Below, in pieces: positions 16,916 to 26,179 of a stretch of DNA of 32,429 nt. Position 1 is the first letter of the stretch. Every line of letters begins with the position of its first letter. Source of the stretch: Pseudomonadota bacterium (lineage in GTDB: Bacteria > Desulfobacterota > Anaeroferrophillalia > Anaeroferrophillales > Anaeroferrophillaceae). A program made the translations under genes and the position numbers. The notes beneath the pieces were generated by a model. The model saw only the letters and a program-made list of their open reading frames with translations, did no database searches and was not told the DNA's origin. The stretch is taken from NCBI GenBank assembly GCA_034660915.1, contig JAYEKE010000102.1:1-32429 (forward strand). Direction: 5' to 3'.

Positions 16916-17899
16916 ATGATGACTTTTATCGGCAAAAGATTCGCCCTGATGATCCCGATGCTTCTGGGCATTACCATGATATCCTTCCTGGTGATGAACC
17001 TGGCACCGGGTGAACCCATCGATGTGCTCACCAACCTCAATCCCAAAGCCACCGCCGAAGTGCGTGAACGATTGCGCAGCCATTACGGCCTCAACCAGCC
17101 ACTGCCGGTCCGTTACGTCAACTGGCTGAAACGAGTAGTCCGCCTGGATCTGGGATATTCTTTCGCCCAGGATAACCGGCTGGTATGGGATAAAATCCGT
17201 GAACGCATCCCCATTACCCTGACTATCAACGCCCTTTCATTGCTGCTAATTATTATTGTTGCCATTCCCATCGGCATCTATTCCGCCGTCCACCAGAATT
17301 CTCTCATAGATCGGATACTTACTATTTTTGTCTTCATCGGCTTTGCCACTCCCACTTTCTGGCTGGCCCTGCTGCTGATGATTCTTTTCGGCGTCCACCT
17401 GGGCTGGCTGCCCATCTCCGGATTAGAATCATCACAGTTCACCCATGCCGGCTTCTGGCCCATGCTCGGTGACCGGGCCCGTCACCTGCTGCTGCCGGTG
17501 CTGGTTTCAGCCTTCGGCGGTCTGGCCGGTCTTTCCCGTTATATGCGCAGCAACATGCTGGAGGTAATCCGCCAGGATTACATCACCACTGCCCGGGCCA
17601 AGGGATTAAAAGAAATCAAGGTCATCGGCAAACATGCCCTGCGTAACGCCCTGATGCCGATTATTACCATTCTCGGTTTTTCCCTGCCAGGATTGATCGG
17701 CGGCAGTGTCATTTTTGAAACTATTTTTGCCATTCCAGGCATGGGACAGATGTTTTACGGCGCCGTTATGGCCCGTGACTACCCCCTGATCATGGGAACC
17801 CTGCTGATCGGCGCCTCCCTGACCCTGGTGGGCAACCTGCTGGCCGACATCTCTTACGCGCTGGTTGATCCGCGTATCCGGGTTGGAGATCATGACTGA
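16916..17899 (+). CDS. ABC peptide transporter permease, OppB/DppB family
   Basis: Inner-membrane permease of a peptide importer, 327 residues. The N-terminus [19 protein letters not shown] is the first membrane helix, and [11 protein letters not shown] follows. The cytoplasmic EAA loop is seen as [21 protein letters not shown], and the C-terminus [10 protein letters not shown]...DPRIR is typical. The frame is open back to 16862, inside the upstream gene, but the family starts at the MMTFIG segment, so ATG 16916 is preferred. Its last 8 nt overlap the next permease gene, consistent with coupled translation. Confidence 0.93.
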   Translation: MMTFIGKRFALMIPMLLGITMISFLVMNLAPGEPIDVLTNLNPKATAEVRERLRSHYGLNQPLPVRYVNWLKRVVRLDLGYSFAQDNRLVWDKIRERIPITLTINALSLLLIIIVAIPIGIYSAVHQNSLIDRILTIFVFIGFATPTFWLALLLMILFGVHLGWLPISGLESSQFTHAGFWPMLGDRARHLLLPVLVSAFGGLAGLSRYMRSNMLEVIRQDYITTARAKGLKEIKVIGKHALRNALMPIITILGFSLPGLIGGSVIFETIFAIPGMGQMFYGAVMARDYPLIMGTLLIGASLTLVGNLLADISYALVDPRIRVGDHD

Positions 17900-18755
17900 T
17901 AATAATAATGCCAGACGTTCTCCGACCTTCAATCAGCGACTGCTGCACAATAAACTGGCGGTTGCCGGTCTGACAGTGGTCACCCTGCTCTTTGCCGTCT
18001 CTTTACTCGCCCCGGTCATTGCCCCCTGCGATCCCAATGCCATTGACCTGAAAAACATTTTGATGCCCCCGGGAAGCAGCCACCTGCTGGGTACCGACCA
18101 GCTGGGACGTGATATCTTAAGCCGGATGATCTGGGGTGCCCGCATTTCCCTCAAGGTAGGTTTTGTGGCTGTCGGCATCGCCACCCTGATTGGCACTATC
18201 CTGGGCACTATTTCAGGTTATTACGGCGGCATAATTGACACCCTGATCATGAGAGCCGTCGACCTGATGCTTTGTTTTCCCTCATTTTTTCTCATTTTAA
18301 CCGTCATTGCCGTCCTAGAACCAAGCATCTGGAACATCATGGCAGTCATCGGCTTCACCAGCTGGATGGGGGTCGCCCGGCTGATCAGGGCGGAAATCCT
18401 CACCATCAGGGAGCGGGAATTTATCCAGGCAGCCCGAAGCCAGGGGGCCAGCAATATGAGGATCATTACCAAACATATCATCCCCAATGCCATGAGCCCG
18501 GTCCTGGTTTCCGCCACCCTGGGGGTTGCCGGTGCCATCCTCACCGAATCCGCCTTGAGTTTTCTCGGCATCGGGGTCCAGCCGCCGACTCCCAGCTGGG
18601 GCAATATGCTCACCGCCGGCAAAGACAACCTGGAATATGCCTGGTGGCTTTCCCTGTTCCCGGGGATGGCCATTCTGATAACGGTCCTGGGTTATAACCT
18701 TCTGGGAGAAGGGATACGCGATGCCCTGGACCCACGGAACTATGTGAAAAAATAA
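17892..18755 (+). CDS. ABC peptide transporter permease, OppC/DppC family
   Basis: Second permease of the same importer, 287 residues. An N-terminal helix near residues 25-45 is followed by the [23 protein letters not shown] block. The EAA loop [21 protein letters not shown] and the [13 protein letters not shown] motif are both diagnostic. ATG 17892 is preceded by TTGGAGA and overlaps the upstream permease by 8 nt. No OppD/OppF ATPase follows: the next gene is coaBC, after a 109-nt gap. The transporter must use ATPases encoded elsewhere. Confidence 0.93.
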   Translation: MTDNNNARRSPTFNQRLLHNKLAVAGLTVVTLLFAVSLLAPVIAPCDPNAIDLKNILMPPGSSHLLGTDQLGRDILSRMIWGARISLKVGFVAVGIATLIGTILGTISGYYGGIIDTLIMRAVDLMLCFPSFFLILTVIAVLEPSIWNIMAVIGFTSWMGVARLIRAEILTIREREFIQAARSQGASNMRIITKHIIPNAMSPVLVSATLGVAGAILTESALSFLGIGVQPPTPSWGNMLTAGKDNLEYAWWLSLFPGMAILITVLGYNLLGEGIRDALDPRNYVKK

Positions 18756-18766
18756 CCATAAAATAC

Positions 18767-18797
18767 TTGACAGAAATGCCGATCTCTGGTCTTGTAT
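18767..18797 (+). promoter_or_regulatory. Weak candidate promoter for coaBC
   Basis: A perfect -35 TTGACA (18767-18772) lies just after the oppC-like gene, with TTGTAT (18792-18797) 19 nt further on. The -10 and spacing are poor, so only the -35 stands out. It would separate coaBC-udg from the transporter genes. Confidence 0.3.
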
Positions 18798-18864
18798 GCC
18801 TACTATAGATAAAACAGCATTTGAAACAGAACTATAACTCACATAATATTTCAGGAAAATAAAC

Positions 18865-20070
18865 ATGCTGCAAGGTAAAGAAGTACTATTAGGGGTTACC
18901 GGGGGTATCGCCGCCTACAAATCAGTATTATTACTCCGGGAACTGAGTAAAGAAGGTGCTAACGTCCATGTAATCATGACTAAAAGCGCTCAGAATTTTG
19001 TTACTCCTCTAACTTTCCAGACCCTCTCTGGAAACCCGGTAACCACGGAGATATTCAGTCTGTTCGCCTCTTCAGAAATTGGTCATATCTCGCTGGCAGA
19101 CCGGGCGGATCTACTGGTTATCGCCCCGGCCACCGCCAATATCATCGGTAAAATCGCCAACGGAATTGCCGATGATTTTCTCACCACCATGGTCATGGCC
19201 ACCCGGGTGCCGGTACTTTTTGCTCCGGCGATGAACACCAACATGTGGGCCAGCCCGGTAGTCCAGACCAATATCACCCGGCTGAAATCCATGGATTACC
19301 ATTTCATGGAGCCCGCGGAGGGAGAACTGGCTTGTGGAACCATCGGCCGGGGGAAGCTGGCCGATGTGGATGAGATCATGGAAGATATCAAAACTCTACT
19401 CAGCCCCAATGACCTGGCCGGCGAAAAAATACTGATTACCGCCGGCCCCACCGAAGAAGCCATTGATCCGGTTCGCTGCATCACTAATCGTTCATCAGGG
19501 AAAATGGGCTATAATCTGGCCATGGTTGCCCGTCGCCGGAGGGCTGAGGTCACTTTAATCTCCGGTCCCAGCTGTCTGCCGCCCCCTTGCCGGCTGCCGA
19601 CAATCCACTGCACCACTGCCCTGGAAATGGAACAAATCATCCATGAACACCTTGATGATGCGACCATGATTATCATGGCTGCCGCCGTAGCCGATTTCCG
19701 GCCGGCAGAAAAAAGCGAGAAAAAGATTAAACGCCTGGGAGCTCACTGCCTGGATCTGGAAGCAAACCCTGACATTCTTGCCGGCCTCGGAAAAATTAAA
19801 GGCAACCGCTTCCTGCTGGGTTTCGCCGCCGAAACTGATGATCTGATTGACAATGCCCAGGGGAAAATGAAGCGCAAGAACCTGGACATGATTGTGGCTA
19901 ATGATGTGACTGCCTGCGGGGCCGGCTTCTGCTGTGACACCAACATCATCAAAATCATTGAACGTAACGGGGCCATCCATGACTTCCCCCAGATGTCCAA
20001 GGAGCAGGTTGCTGAAGTCATTCTGGATCATGTGGTAGCCAGCAGGGAAAAAGACGGAAAGGAACAGTAA
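18865..20070 (+). CDS. coaBC: Bifunctional phosphopantothenoylcysteine synthetase/decarboxylase
   Basis: Catalyses two steps of coenzyme A synthesis: CTP-dependent coupling of cysteine to 4'-phosphopantothenate, then FMN-dependent decarboxylation to 4'-phosphopantetheine. In 401 residues the CoaC half (1-185) shows TGGIAAYK (12-19), the catalytic His74 in IGHISLADRADLLVIAPAT, PAMNTNMW (121-128) and the substrate-lid Cys157 in ACGTIGRGKLA. The CoaB half shows AGPTEEAIDPVR and ITNRSSGKMG (about 193-214) and later AAAVADFRP. ATG 18865 follows AGGAAA at good spacing. The stop is 5 nt before the uracil-DNA glycosylase gene. Confidence 0.97.
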   Translation: MLQGKEVLLGVTGGIAAYKSVLLLRELSKEGANVHVIMTKSAQNFVTPLTFQTLSGNPVTTEIFSLFASSEIGHISLADRADLLVIAPATANIIGKIANGIADDFLTTMVMATRVPVLFAPAMNTNMWASPVVQTNITRLKSMDYHFMEPAEGELACGTIGRGKLADVDEIMEDIKTLLSPNDLAGEKILITAGPTEEAIDPVRCITNRSSGKMGYNLAMVARRRRAEVTLISGPSCLPPPCRLPTIHCTTALEMEQIIHEHLDDATMIIMAAAVADFRPAEKSEKKIKRLGAHCLDLEANPDILAGLGKIKGNRFLLGFAAETDDLIDNAQGKMKRKNLDMIVANDVTACGAGFCCDTNIIKIIERNGAIHDFPQMSKEQVAEVILDHVVASREKDGKEQ

Positions 20071-20075
20071 ACAAA

Positions 20076-20726
20076 ATGTCCACCGTTGCCAGAAATGATT
20101 TGGAACAGTTGCGGGCACATCTGGAGCTGCAGAAAAAATTGAAAAATCCGGGAGTTATCAGAAAGAAAATTGATAAAAACGAACCGTTGAATAAAATCAG
20201 GGAGGAGTTGGGCGATTGCCAGCGCTGTCCCCTGGCCAAAACCCGCACCAACCTCGTCTTTGGTGCCGGCAACCCCGACGCCCGGTTGATGTTTGTGGGT
20301 GAAGCTCCGGGACGGGATGAAGACCGGGAAGGCATTCCCTTCGTCGGCCGGGCCGGCCAGTTACTGACCAAAATTATTCAGGCCATCAAGCTGACCCGGG
20401 ACCAGGTATATATTGCCAATATTCTCAAATGCCGACCGCCAGGCAACCGTAATCCGGAGACGGAAGAAATTGAAAAGTGTTACCCCTTTCTCCAGCAGCA
20501 GATCAATGTCATCCAACCCCGGATCATTTGTGCCCTCGGGGCCTTTGCCGCCCAAACCCTGCTGCAGACCAAAACCCCCATCGGCAGGCTGCGAGGCCGG
20601 GGGCACCCATTCGGCAAAAACACCCTGATCATCCCCACCTACCACCCGGCTTTTCTTCTCCGCAGTCCGAACAAAAAAAAGGATGTCTGGGAAGATATGC
20701 AATTGGTGATGAAACTGCTGGCATAA
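20076..20726 (+). CDS. Family 4 uracil-DNA glycosylase ([4Fe-4S])
   Basis: Removes uracil from DNA to start base-excision repair. The 216-residue product has the four iron-sulfur cysteines of family 4 (Cys48, Cys51, Cys119, Cys135), motif A GEAPGRDED (75-83), NILKCRPPGNRNP and the C-terminal active-site segment PTYHPAFLLR. A 45-residue N-terminal extension rich in Leu, Lys and Glu precedes the first cysteine, as in many members. It lies 5 nt after coaBC and is probably cotranscribed, with an AAGGAA somewhat far upstream. It converges with the universal stress gene after 20 nt, with no terminator seen. Confidence 0.94.
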   Translation: MSTVARNDLEQLRAHLELQKKLKNPGVIRKKIDKNEPLNKIREELGDCQRCPLAKTRTNLVFGAGNPDARLMFVGEAPGRDEDREGIPFVGRAGQLLTKIIQAIKLTRDQVYIANILKCRPPGNRNPETEEIEKCYPFLQQQINVIQPRIICALGAFAAQTLLQTKTPIGRLRGRGHPFGKNTLIIPTYHPAFLLRSPNKKKDVWEDMQLVMKLLA

Positions 20727-20746
20727 AACAACCAAAACCTGTCAGG

Positions 20747-21568
20747 CTATTTTACCAGCACTACCGGGCAATCAGAATAATCCAGCAGTTTATTAATGCT
20801 GTGTTCATCCAGGGAAAAAGAATCCTGCCCCAGAATCAATGCCCCGACCTGACGGCCCCTGCCCAGCTGCACCAGAGCAGAAATATCATTATTCAACAAG
20901 TTCATAAAGCGTAGTTGAAGCTGGGTTTGCTGCTGCCAGTTTACCACTTGCTGTTCCAGTTCTGACAATCTGTCCGGCTCAACCGCCGGCAAAATCACCA
21001 CCAGCCGTTCGCTGTTTTTTCTGGCCAGCAACGCCGCTGTTTTCAGCGCCCTTCCGGACGATAAAGAACCGTCAAAAAAAACCATGATCGGCTGCCGAAA
21101 ACCTTGAGTCAAAAGGCCCTCTGCCGGTAGTGGCCGGCGTTCCGAAAAGAAACCTCGCATCTGCCCCATGATCAGCACATCCACTTCCCGCATGACAGCC
21201 ATAATTTCCATCGCCAGCCGACCCCGTGTCAGTCGAAATGACCAGGGAATTTTTCGCTGTCCGGCTATGGATTCCAGATTATGACGCAGGCGTTCAGCCT
21301 GGAAGCGCAACTGCTTCTCCAGGGTGTCCAGACAAAGATGGTAGCCTCCCTCCGCAAAAAGACTGACTTCCCGGGAAAAAGGCAATTCAGCCAGGCGGAT
21401 CAGGTTAGTATCCTCCACCAGCAGTCCGAGTAGTTCTCCCTGCAGTTCAGCCGCCATGCCGGCAGCCACCCGCAAAACACTCATCCCATATCCTGAGTGT
21501 TCCAGAGTTACCAGAATTCGCTTGGCCAGCTGTTTTTCAGCTATTTGCTTATCAGTCTTCTTTTTCAC
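20747..21568 (-). CDS. Tandem universal stress protein (UspA-like)
   Basis: A 273-residue cytoplasmic protein with two Usp-like halves. The first (about 17-155) begins RILVTLEHSGYGMSVLR and ends VDVLIMGQMRGFF. The second (about 160-273) begins PIMVFFDGSLSSGRALK and ends SDCPVVLVK, the usual Usp ending. The canonical GxxGxG ATP-binding loop is not clear in either half, so nucleotide binding is doubtful. The start is GTG at 21568, supported by AGGAG 7 nt upstream, and it overlaps the 3' end of the Lon-like gene by 17 nt. Last gene of a three-gene unit; a stress-linked role is inference. Confidence 0.8.
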   Translation of the reverse strand: MKKKTDKQIAEKQLAKRILVTLEHSGYGMSVLRVAAGMAAELQGELLGLLVEDTNLIRLAELPFSREVSLFAEGGYHLCLDTLEKQLRFQAERLRHNLESIAGQRKIPWSFRLTRGRLAMEIMAVMREVDVLIMGQMRGFFSERRPLPAEGLLTQGFRQPIMVFFDGSLSSGRALKTAALLARKNSERLVVILPAVEPDRLSELEQQVVNWQQQTQLQLRFMNLLNNDISALVQLGRGRQVGALILGQDSFSLDEHSINKLLDYSDCPVVLVK

Positions 21569-23975
21569 TGTCTTTCTCCTGAGCAGTTTCGGAAAATTCC
21601 TGCCGCAGGCGGGATAACTCTTCCAGGCGGCTGATCATTTTTCCATTAATGCTCTCCGGGGGATAACCACCTTTCTCATCCGCTTCCCCGGCGGCAACTC
21701 CAGTCAGCAGCTCAATGGCCTGGTCAACGGTTTCCACCGGGTAAACCTGGAATTTTCCTTTACTGGCGGCATCAACCACATCCTCCCTGAGCATCAGGTG
21801 TTTAACGTTAGCGGCCGGAATCAGGACCCCCTGGGAACCGGATAACCCCCGGCTGCAGCAAACATCAAAAAAACCTTCAATTTTTTCATTCACGCCGCCA
21901 ATAGCCTGAATCTGTCCTCGTTGATTGATGGAGCCGGTTACCGCCAGTGTTTGTTTGATCGGAGTTTTGATAAGTGCCGAAATCAGAGCACACAGTTCAG
22001 CCACTGAAGCACTGTCTCCATCAACCCGACCATAAGACTGCTCAAAAACCAGGCTGGCTGACAGGGATAGTGGTTTATCCCGGGCATAACGATCTGCCAG
22101 AAATGACGAAATAATCAAGACACCTTTGGAATGTAACGCCCCACCCAATTTGACTTCACGTTCTATATCAATGACTTTACCATGCCCCAGGCGGGCGGTA
22201 GCAGTGATGCGGGAAGGCTGACCAAAGATGAAATCTCCCAGCTGAATCAACGAAAGTCCATTAACCTGGGCGACTTTTTCACCTTCAGTATCAATGAGAA
22301 TAATTCCGCGCTGTATATTTTCATACAACCGACTCCGTACCCGATCAGCACGACGAATCTGGCCATCAATGGCCTGTTGGACATCAGCGGCCGTCACTGG
22401 TTGCTTACCGGTCCGGCGAGCCTGGTAATCTCCTTCCTGAAGCAGGTCAGCCAGACTATGAAGATGGGTTGACAGCTTCTCGGCATCACCAACTATCCTG
22501 GCACTGTGTTCAATCACCCGGCCCACTGCAAAACGGTCAAAAGGCAGCAGTTTTTTCTGTCGTACCATGGTCGCAACCAGGCGGGCATAAAGCTGATTAT
22601 TATCTTCGTGACGATCAATCTCATCTTCAAAGTCAGCAGCGACCTTGAATAATTCACGAAAGTCCGGATCAAATTGATACAACAGATAATAGAGCAGGCG
22701 TTCCCCCAGCAGAACCACCTTCACATTCAGAGGAATGGGCTCCGGCTCTAAAGTTACGGTACTAACCAGGCTGAGCAACTGTCCCAGTGATTCAATGGTC
22801 ACCTTCCGGGCATAAAGTGCCCGCTTCAGGCCTTCCCAGGCATAGGGACTAACCAGCAGTTTACGGACATCAAGAATTAGATAGCCGCCATTGGCCCGAT
22901 GCAAAGCTCCGGCTTTAATCAGGGAAAAATCAGTTACCAGCGCCCCCATCTGGGCAAGATGTTCCACCTGACCCACCAGGTTCTGATAAGTCGGATTATC
23001 TTCATAAACGACCGGTGAGCCTTTTGCCACACTGTGATCAACCAGCAGGTTCACCTTGTAACGATGAAAAGACGGTTTTCCCATCCCCGGCAGGCCCATT
23101 TCTTCCAGGGGATTTTTCTTCTCATGGGGACGAAAATCATCCACATGTTCGATAATATCCGATTGCAGGGCATCCAGGTATTGCAGCAGCTCAGGAAATT
23201 CGTCATATTCCTTTCGCACCTCATCGAGCAGCATCCCCACTGCAAACATGGTCACCTTGGCGTTCAGTTCCTTGATTTTCTGCCGACTTTCCTTTTTCCA
23301 TTGGGGAAACTGCAGTAAAACTTTCTGCAGCTTTCCCTGCAGCTCGCCAACTATTTTTTCAATCTCCTGCTGTTCTTCTGCCGGTAATTTTTTAAATTCT
23401 TCCGGCTTAATCACCTCACCATCACGCATGGGGGCAAAAGCAAACCCCCGGGGGGTTCGCAGCAGGCTGATCTGACTCTTTTCCGCCTCTTCCTGCAGAG
23501 TCTTGAATGCCTGTTCCTGACGTTCATTAAGTTCATCCTCGATCTGCTGCAGCTGGACTCGATAATCATCACTTTCAAAAGCTGAAGGAATGGAAGAACG
23601 CAATTCATCCAACAGATGTTCCATGTCATCACGGAATTTTTTTCCCAAACCCGCCGGCAGCTGTAAAACACGAGGTTTATGTTCATCGGCAAAATTATTA
23701 ACATAACACCAGTCCGAAGGATTTTCATCTTCCCCCGCTTTTTGTTCCAGAACCCGGCGAACTATCGTATGCTTACCCATTCCTGATGGTCCCAGGACAT
23801 AGAGATTATAGCCGCTATGGGGCATGCTGACCCCGAACTCCAGGGCTTCCAGTACCCGATCCTGGCCGACAACTTCAGTCAGATCATCCAGATCAGCAGT
23901 GGTATCGAAAGTAAACCGGCCGGTATCGCAGGCCGTAAACAACTTGTCCGCTGGCAGAAATTCAATCTGAGACAT
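21552..23975 (-). CDS. Lon-family ATP-dependent protease (AAA_32 / LonB-like)
   Basis: An 807-residue soluble AAA+ protease. The N-terminal region carries Walker A GPSGMGKHT (62-70), followed by a coiled, Glu/Gln-rich insertion (about 130-260) and the AAA_32-type ATPase segment with GALHRANGGYLILD. The C-terminal S16 domain has the catalytic dyad: Ser655 in DGDSAS and Lys698 in NEKIEGFFD, 43 residues apart as in classic Lon. No membrane segment is seen, unlike archaeal LonB. ATG 23975 follows AGGAGG with 7-nt spacing. It sits 13 nt after the thiol lipoprotein gene and overlaps the Usp gene. Substrates are unknown. Confidence 0.9.
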   Translation of the reverse strand: MSQIEFLPADKLFTACDTGRFTFDTTADLDDLTEVVGQDRVLEALEFGVSMPHSGYNLYVLGPSGMGKHTIVRRVLEQKAGEDENPSDWCYVNNFADEHKPRVLQLPAGLGKKFRDDMEHLLDELRSSIPSAFESDDYRVQLQQIEDELNERQEQAFKTLQEEAEKSQISLLRTPRGFAFAPMRDGEVIKPEEFKKLPAEEQQEIEKIVGELQGKLQKVLLQFPQWKKESRQKIKELNAKVTMFAVGMLLDEVRKEYDEFPELLQYLDALQSDIIEHVDDFRPHEKKNPLEEMGLPGMGKPSFHRYKVNLLVDHSVAKGSPVVYEDNPTYQNLVGQVEHLAQMGALVTDFSLIKAGALHRANGGYLILDVRKLLVSPYAWEGLKRALYARKVTIESLGQLLSLVSTVTLEPEPIPLNVKVVLLGERLLYYLLYQFDPDFRELFKVAADFEDEIDRHEDNNQLYARLVATMVRQKKLLPFDRFAVGRVIEHSARIVGDAEKLSTHLHSLADLLQEGDYQARRTGKQPVTAADVQQAIDGQIRRADRVRSRLYENIQRGIILIDTEGEKVAQVNGLSLIQLGDFIFGQPSRITATARLGHGKVIDIEREVKLGGALHSKGVLIISSFLADRYARDKPLSLSASLVFEQSYGRVDGDSASVAELCALISALIKTPIKQTLAVTGSINQRGQIQAIGGVNEKIEGFFDVCCSRGLSGSQGVLIPAANVKHLMLREDVVDAASKGKFQVYPVETVDQAIELLTGVAAGEADEKGGYPPESINGKMISRLEELSRLRQEFSETAQEKDSEKED

Positions 23976-23988
23976 TCTTTAACCTCCT

Positions 23989-24537
23989 TTACTTCAATCC
24001 GGAACGTTCCTTAATAATCCTGATAAACTGGTCTGTTTCCGGGAGTGCCCCGTACTTGGAATAGAGAACCCGGGCGCCTCCACCCGACAGCGGTTCAAGG
24101 ATAAAATAAGCCGGGGTGGCATCAACATCGATAGTTTGCTGGCCGGGATCGGCAATCGTGGCAAACGGCACATGGTATTTGCGGGCATACATGGCAACTT
24201 CAAAAGGGGTATTGCCATAGGCAATTGCCATCACTTTCACCTGGCTATACAATCCTTCCTGGTTAATCTGTTCAAACAACTCATTCACATCATGGGCTTC
24301 TTTCTGACAATGAAAGCACTGGACCTGAAAAACCTCGACCACCATAACCCGGGCATCAACATCGCTCGGGGAAAAAGTTTTAACCCCTGGGGAAAGTCCC
24401 AGGTAATCTCCGGCACCGGCATTAACCGGAGCATTGAACGACAACACCGGCAAAGACTCAATCTGCGGCCCCGGAGTTGCACAGGCCTGTAAAAAGAACA
24501 CACACAGGATTAATAACAAGATAGAACGTAAACGCAT
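23989..24537 (-). CDS. Thioredoxin-like lipoprotein
   Basis: A 182-residue envelope protein with a lipoprotein signal ending LQAC (Cys19) and a thioredoxin fold: an FxxxCFHC redox site (Cys74-Cys77) after VMVVEVFQ, and the cis-proline segment TPAYFIL. It resembles TlpA/peroxiredoxin-type thiol-disulfide proteins acting in the periplasm, as reductant or sensor. The exact partner is unknown. ATG 24537 lies 2 nt after a run of ten G that serves as Shine-Dalgarno. First gene of the lipoprotein-Lon-Usp unit. Confidence 0.82.
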   Translation of the reverse strand: MRLRSILLLILCVFFLQACATPGPQIESLPVLSFNAPVNAGAGDYLGLSPGVKTFSPSDVDARVMVVEVFQVQCFHCQKEAHDVNELFEQINQEGLYSQVKVMAIAYGNTPFEVAMYARKYHVPFATIADPGQQTIDVDATPAYFILEPLSGGGARVLYSKYGALPETDQFIRIIKERSGLK

Positions 24538-24539
24538 AT

Positions 24540-24549
24540 CCCCCCCCCC
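24540..24549 (-). promoter_or_regulatory. G10 homopolymer as ribosome-binding site
   Basis: On the minus strand AAGGGGGGGGGG precedes AT-ATG of the thiol lipoprotein gene. The run is the only Shine-Dalgarno candidate. Slippage would change the spacing to the start codon, so it could vary translation. It may also simply be a sequencing-sensitive homopolymer. Confidence 0.55.
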
Positions 24550-24662
24550 TTAGAAATGGTTACAAGTCTTGATATCAGTTACTATAACGCAGTAATTGCA
24601 TGTTGGCAAACGAGTAATATCCAACTGCCAGAGAATCCTGAATGACCAGGGGGAAATTTTTC

Positions 24663-24689
24663 TCAAAAAATATAATCTTATACCGATAA
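24663..24689 (+). promoter_or_regulatory. Candidate sigma-28 (FliA) promoter of the chemoreceptor gene
   Basis: TCAA (24663-24666) and ACCGATAA (24682-24689) are 15 nt apart. The FliA consensus is TAAA-N15-GCCGATAA, so the match is three of four and seven of eight. It lies 57 nt upstream of the chemoreceptor ATG. Partial heptamers (24701-24717) follow in the leader. Confidence 0.5.
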
Positions 24690-24700
24690 CAATATATATC

Positions 24701-24717
24701 TGTTATCCGTTAGCTGA
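24701..24717. repeat. Short heptamer remnant in the chemoreceptor leader
   Basis: TGTTATC and CGTTAGC followed by TGA fit the NNTTAGC heptamer register seen elsewhere. With only two units it may be chance. Confidence 0.35.
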
Positions 24718-24746
24718 AAAACAATCCAATCATAAGGAGATATGAC

Positions 24747-26165
24747 ATGGCTGCCGACCATAAACATACTGACCAGACCTTGCCCGATGATACCATTGAA
24801 CGTATTCGGCAAATTGCCCTTGATGCCGGAAAAATGGTCATTGAGATTGCTGATGTAGCCGGTGCAGTTGAGATAATCGACCAGCAGAGTGAGCAGCAGA
24901 CTCGGGAATTTGGAAATCTCAATCAAGCTGCCAGAGAAATGGAAGCGAAAACCACTGATATCAATGAGGCGGTCCAGGCAGGAATTGAAGTGTCGGAAGA
25001 AGCCGTAATGGATCTGCAGACCTCCCGTAAACAGGCAGACAGTTCACTGAAAGAGATTGAACAACTGGCGGTCTCGGTGCAGGAAATTGCCGCAGCTCTC
25101 AGGGAGCTGGGCAAAACCCTGGGCGAAGTCAGGGGAGTGGCACAAACCATTCGTTCCATTGCCGGACAAACCAATCTGCTGGCACTGAATGCCACTATTG
25201 AAGCTGCCCGGGCCGGGGATGCCGGACGCGGATTTGCGGTTGTCGCCAGCGAGGTAAAGGCATTGGCCGGCCAGACCGCTGAAGCCACCAAGCATATTGA
25301 TGAAACCCTCGACACCCTGACCGGTGAGATTGAAAAGCTGCAGCAAAAAAGCGACCAGGGGGCGGAAAATTCCATCCACAGCCAGGAAGGCACCCGGGAA
25401 ATAGGTGCCGCCATTGAAATGATTTCCCAGGCAGTCAATAAAATGAATGACAGTCTCGGTCATATCGGCTCAAATACTAAAGAAATAACCGGCAGCGTCA
25501 ACCAGGTTGTTGATACGCTGACGACCCTGGACCAAAGTCTTGAGGAAAGCTGCAGCAACATCGGCAACTCAAAGAAGCGACTGAACCTTCTGCGCGGCTT
25601 TGGTGAAACCCTGGTTCAGGTGACCAACCAACTGGGGATTGAAACTGTTGACAGCAATTTTATCAATGAAGTCAAGGAAACCGCCAATCAGATCGGAACC
25701 GCCATGGAAGAAGCGGTTGAGCAAAATAAACTGGGAATCAATGATTTGTTTGATCAGAACTATCAACCCGTTGCCGGAACCGATCCACAGCAGCTTACCA
25801 CCCGGGCAACCACCATCCTGGAAAATATACTGCCAAAATTCCAGGAAGATTTATTAAGCCGGAATCCTGAGCTTATTTTCGCCGTCTCGGTCGATACCAA
25901 TGGCTACCTGCCGGTACATAACCGCAAGTACTCCCAGCCCCAACGCCCCAATGACCCGGCATGGAACGTCGCCAACTGCCGCAATCGGCGGATGTTTAAT
26001 GACCGGGTAGGTTTGGCTGCCGGACGCAACACGAAGCCCTTTCTGTTTCAGGCTTATCGCCGGGATATGGGCGGCGGAAATTTTGTCATGATGAAGGATA
26101 TTTCAGCCCCCGTCTTGGTGAATGGACGTCATTGGGGTGGTTTAAGGATCGCGATGAAAAACTGA
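24747..26165 (+). CDS. Soluble methyl-accepting chemotaxis protein with C-terminal sensory-type domain
   Basis: A 472-residue chemoreceptor without signal peptide or membrane segment. The coiled-coil MCP signalling domain is N-terminal to central (about 40-260) with the highly conserved hairpin tip at 137-172 ([19 protein letters not shown] is its core), which contacts CheA and CheW. After residue about 285 comes a separate C-terminal domain with [28 protein letters not shown] and a final [12 protein letters not shown], a pattern seen in other cytoplasmic MCPs. The order, signalling domain first and putative sensor last, is the reverse of the textbook layout. ATG 24747 follows AAGGAG at good spacing. 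The ligand is unknown. Confidence 0.9.
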   Translation: MAADHKHTDQTLPDDTIERIRQIALDAGKMVIEIADVAGAVEIIDQQSEQQTREFGNLNQAAREMEAKTTDINEAVQAGIEVSEEAVMDLQTSRKQADSSLKEIEQLAVSVQEIAAALRELGKTLGEVRGVAQTIRSIAGQTNLLALNATIEAARAGDAGRGFAVVASEVKALAGQTAEATKHIDETLDTLTGEIEKLQQKSDQGAENSIHSQEGTREIGAAIEMISQAVNKMNDSLGHIGSNTKEITGSVNQVVDTLTTLDQSLEESCSNIGNSKKRLNLLRGFGETLVQVTNQLGIETVDSNFINEVKETANQIGTAMEEAVEQNKLGINDLFDQNYQPVAGTDPQQLTTRATTILENILPKFQEDLLSRNPELIFAVSVDTNGYLPVHNRKYSQPQRPNDPAWNVANCRNRRMFNDRVGLAAGRNTKPFLFQAYRRDMGGGNFVMMKDISAPVLVNGRHWGGLRIAMKN

Positions 26166-26179
26166 CAGGAAATTGTTTT

